From JAGLOK01 sp963677605 (lineage in GTDB: Bacteria; Bacillota; Clostridia; Christensenellales; UMGS416): a stretch of DNA of 64,000 nucleotides. The stretch is from the NCBI GenBank assembly GCA_963677605.2, contig CAXXDX010000006.1:248001-312000 (forward strand). Reading direction: 5' to 3'. The notes below the pieces were generated by a model that made no database searches, was not told the origin of the DNA, and saw nothing but the letters and a program-made list of their open reading frames with translations. Of this stretch, positions 63,497-64,000 are shown one piece after another (within the stretch, counting starts at the first letter, position 1; the number at the start of each line of letters is the position of its first letter). Position numbers and translations under genes: made by a program.

Positions 63497-64000
63497 TTAG
63501 TTCATCGACAAGTATTTGTCGTATGCTTCCTGATATATTTCGATATATCTGTCAACACCAATACCCTGTACTGTGTCAATGAAGTTCTGCCATGAATTGT
63601 CTGTTACGCCGTTTCTTATGAATGCGACTATAGATTCTTTCATGTATTTGTCAAGCTCAGTCTGGATTTTAGTAACTTCAGTTGACTGCTCGCTGCTAAG
63701 CTTTGAAAGCTTTGTAAGGAAGTTAAATGATTTATATTCCATTACGCCTGCTTCAGCATACATTTTGCTGTCATACCATCTGTCCAGTCTGTGAGGAGGC
63801 ATCTGATAGATTGATGAATAGTATTCGCCAGGTGCGAAGAACTGTCCGCAGATAACAGGAACTATCTGATACAATCCGTTATTTTCAGGTACATATGTGA
63901 TTTCATATTTGCCTTCATCGTTGATAATCATAGTAGGATCAATCGGGCCGCCTTCGTTGAATGGGCCGTTTGCTGCTACCATCATTGTCTCTGTTTCCAT
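63497..64000 (-). CDS. Extracellular sugar-binding lipoprotein, C-terminal part (cut by window end)
   Basis: The visible 167 residues are the C-terminal part of a solute-binding protein; the N-terminus lies to the right. It matches the C-terminus of the next gene (see the 61786-63384 protein) with a short insert (EGGPIDP). It ends KYLSMN. The full gene, and presumably permeases of a third importer, would lie beyond 64000. Confidence 0.88.
   Translation of the reverse strand: METETMMVAANGPFNEGGPIDPTMIINDEGKYEITYVPENNGLYQIVPVICGQFFAPGEYYSSIYQMPPHRLDRWYDSKMYAEAGVMEYKSFNFLTKLSKLSSEQSTEVTKIQTELDKYMKESIVAFIRNGVTDNSWQNFIDTVQGIGVDRYIEIYQEAYDKYLSMN

Overview
The window looks like chromosomal DNA of an anaerobic gut- or rumen-type member of the Clostridia (Lachnospiraceae-like). 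The base composition is low-GC, ribosome binding sites are strong AGGAGG types, and several genes use TTG starts. It also has YesM/YesN-type regulators, LplB/YtcP-type sugar ABC transporters with YesL, a domain-permuted GH3 enzyme, flavin- and Fe-S-rich enzymes, and no respiratory genes. The taxonomy is inference; no rRNA or other marker gene is present.

Left edge (1-2.3 kb): the right end of an integrated element. It has a tyrosine recombinase gene followed by an attR-like copy of the 3' half of a tRNA-Lys(CTT) gene. This runs straight into three tandem 126-127 bp units, each carrying another tRNA 3' tail plus hairpins. At 2.4-4.0 kb a PPOX-fold protein and an AzoR azoreductase face a cysteine-bearing HxlR regulator.

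4.1-10.5 kb: a five-gene minus-strand operon encodes a polytopic membrane protein, the nickel GTPase HypB, a 904-residue Fe-S/FAD fusion oxidoreductase, HypA and a methyltransferase. No hydrogenase is present. A divergent FadR/GntR regulator faces it across two identical TGGTTGTACCA operators, each just downstream of a predicted start point. This is a strong candidate for an undescribed nickel-linked system.

10.5-17.3 kb: two membrane diguanylate cyclases, an OmpR-type two-component system whose kinase has almost no extracellular loop, an epimerase, and an operon of small membrane-associated proteins, one built of 11-residue repeats. Two previously uncounted tiny genes also lie here. Three intergenic regions carry near-identical arrays of four TGTTTA-like half-sites in 11-bp phase, the architecture of PhoP/OmpR boxes. 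I read this as a local envelope-type regulon.

17.3-30.3 kb: a beta-glucan/xylan utilisation locus on the minus strand: GH39, a wall-facing protein with three carbohydrate-module-like repeats, two permeases, a binding lipoprotein, YesL, and a GH5 enzyme with a membrane anchor. A divergent AraC regulator lies upstream. 30.3-50.6 kb: a second locus controlled by YesM/YesN: binding lipoprotein, two permeases, GH78, permuted GH3, two esterases, a second frameshifted GH78-like gene, an MFS transporter and an Old Yellow Enzyme-type ene-reductase. The gene set suggests uptake and deglycosylation of rhamnosylated, possibly acylated, plant glycosides followed by reduction of the aglycone.

50.8-57.3 kb: a TetR-controlled plus-strand operon of small redox and detoxification proteins ending in a MATE exporter. 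57.4-64 kb: an AraC regulator, a URO-D family protein, a membrane-spanning AraC sensor and two tandem paralogous sugar-binding lipoproteins. The second of these is cut by the window end, so a third ABC locus continues to the right.
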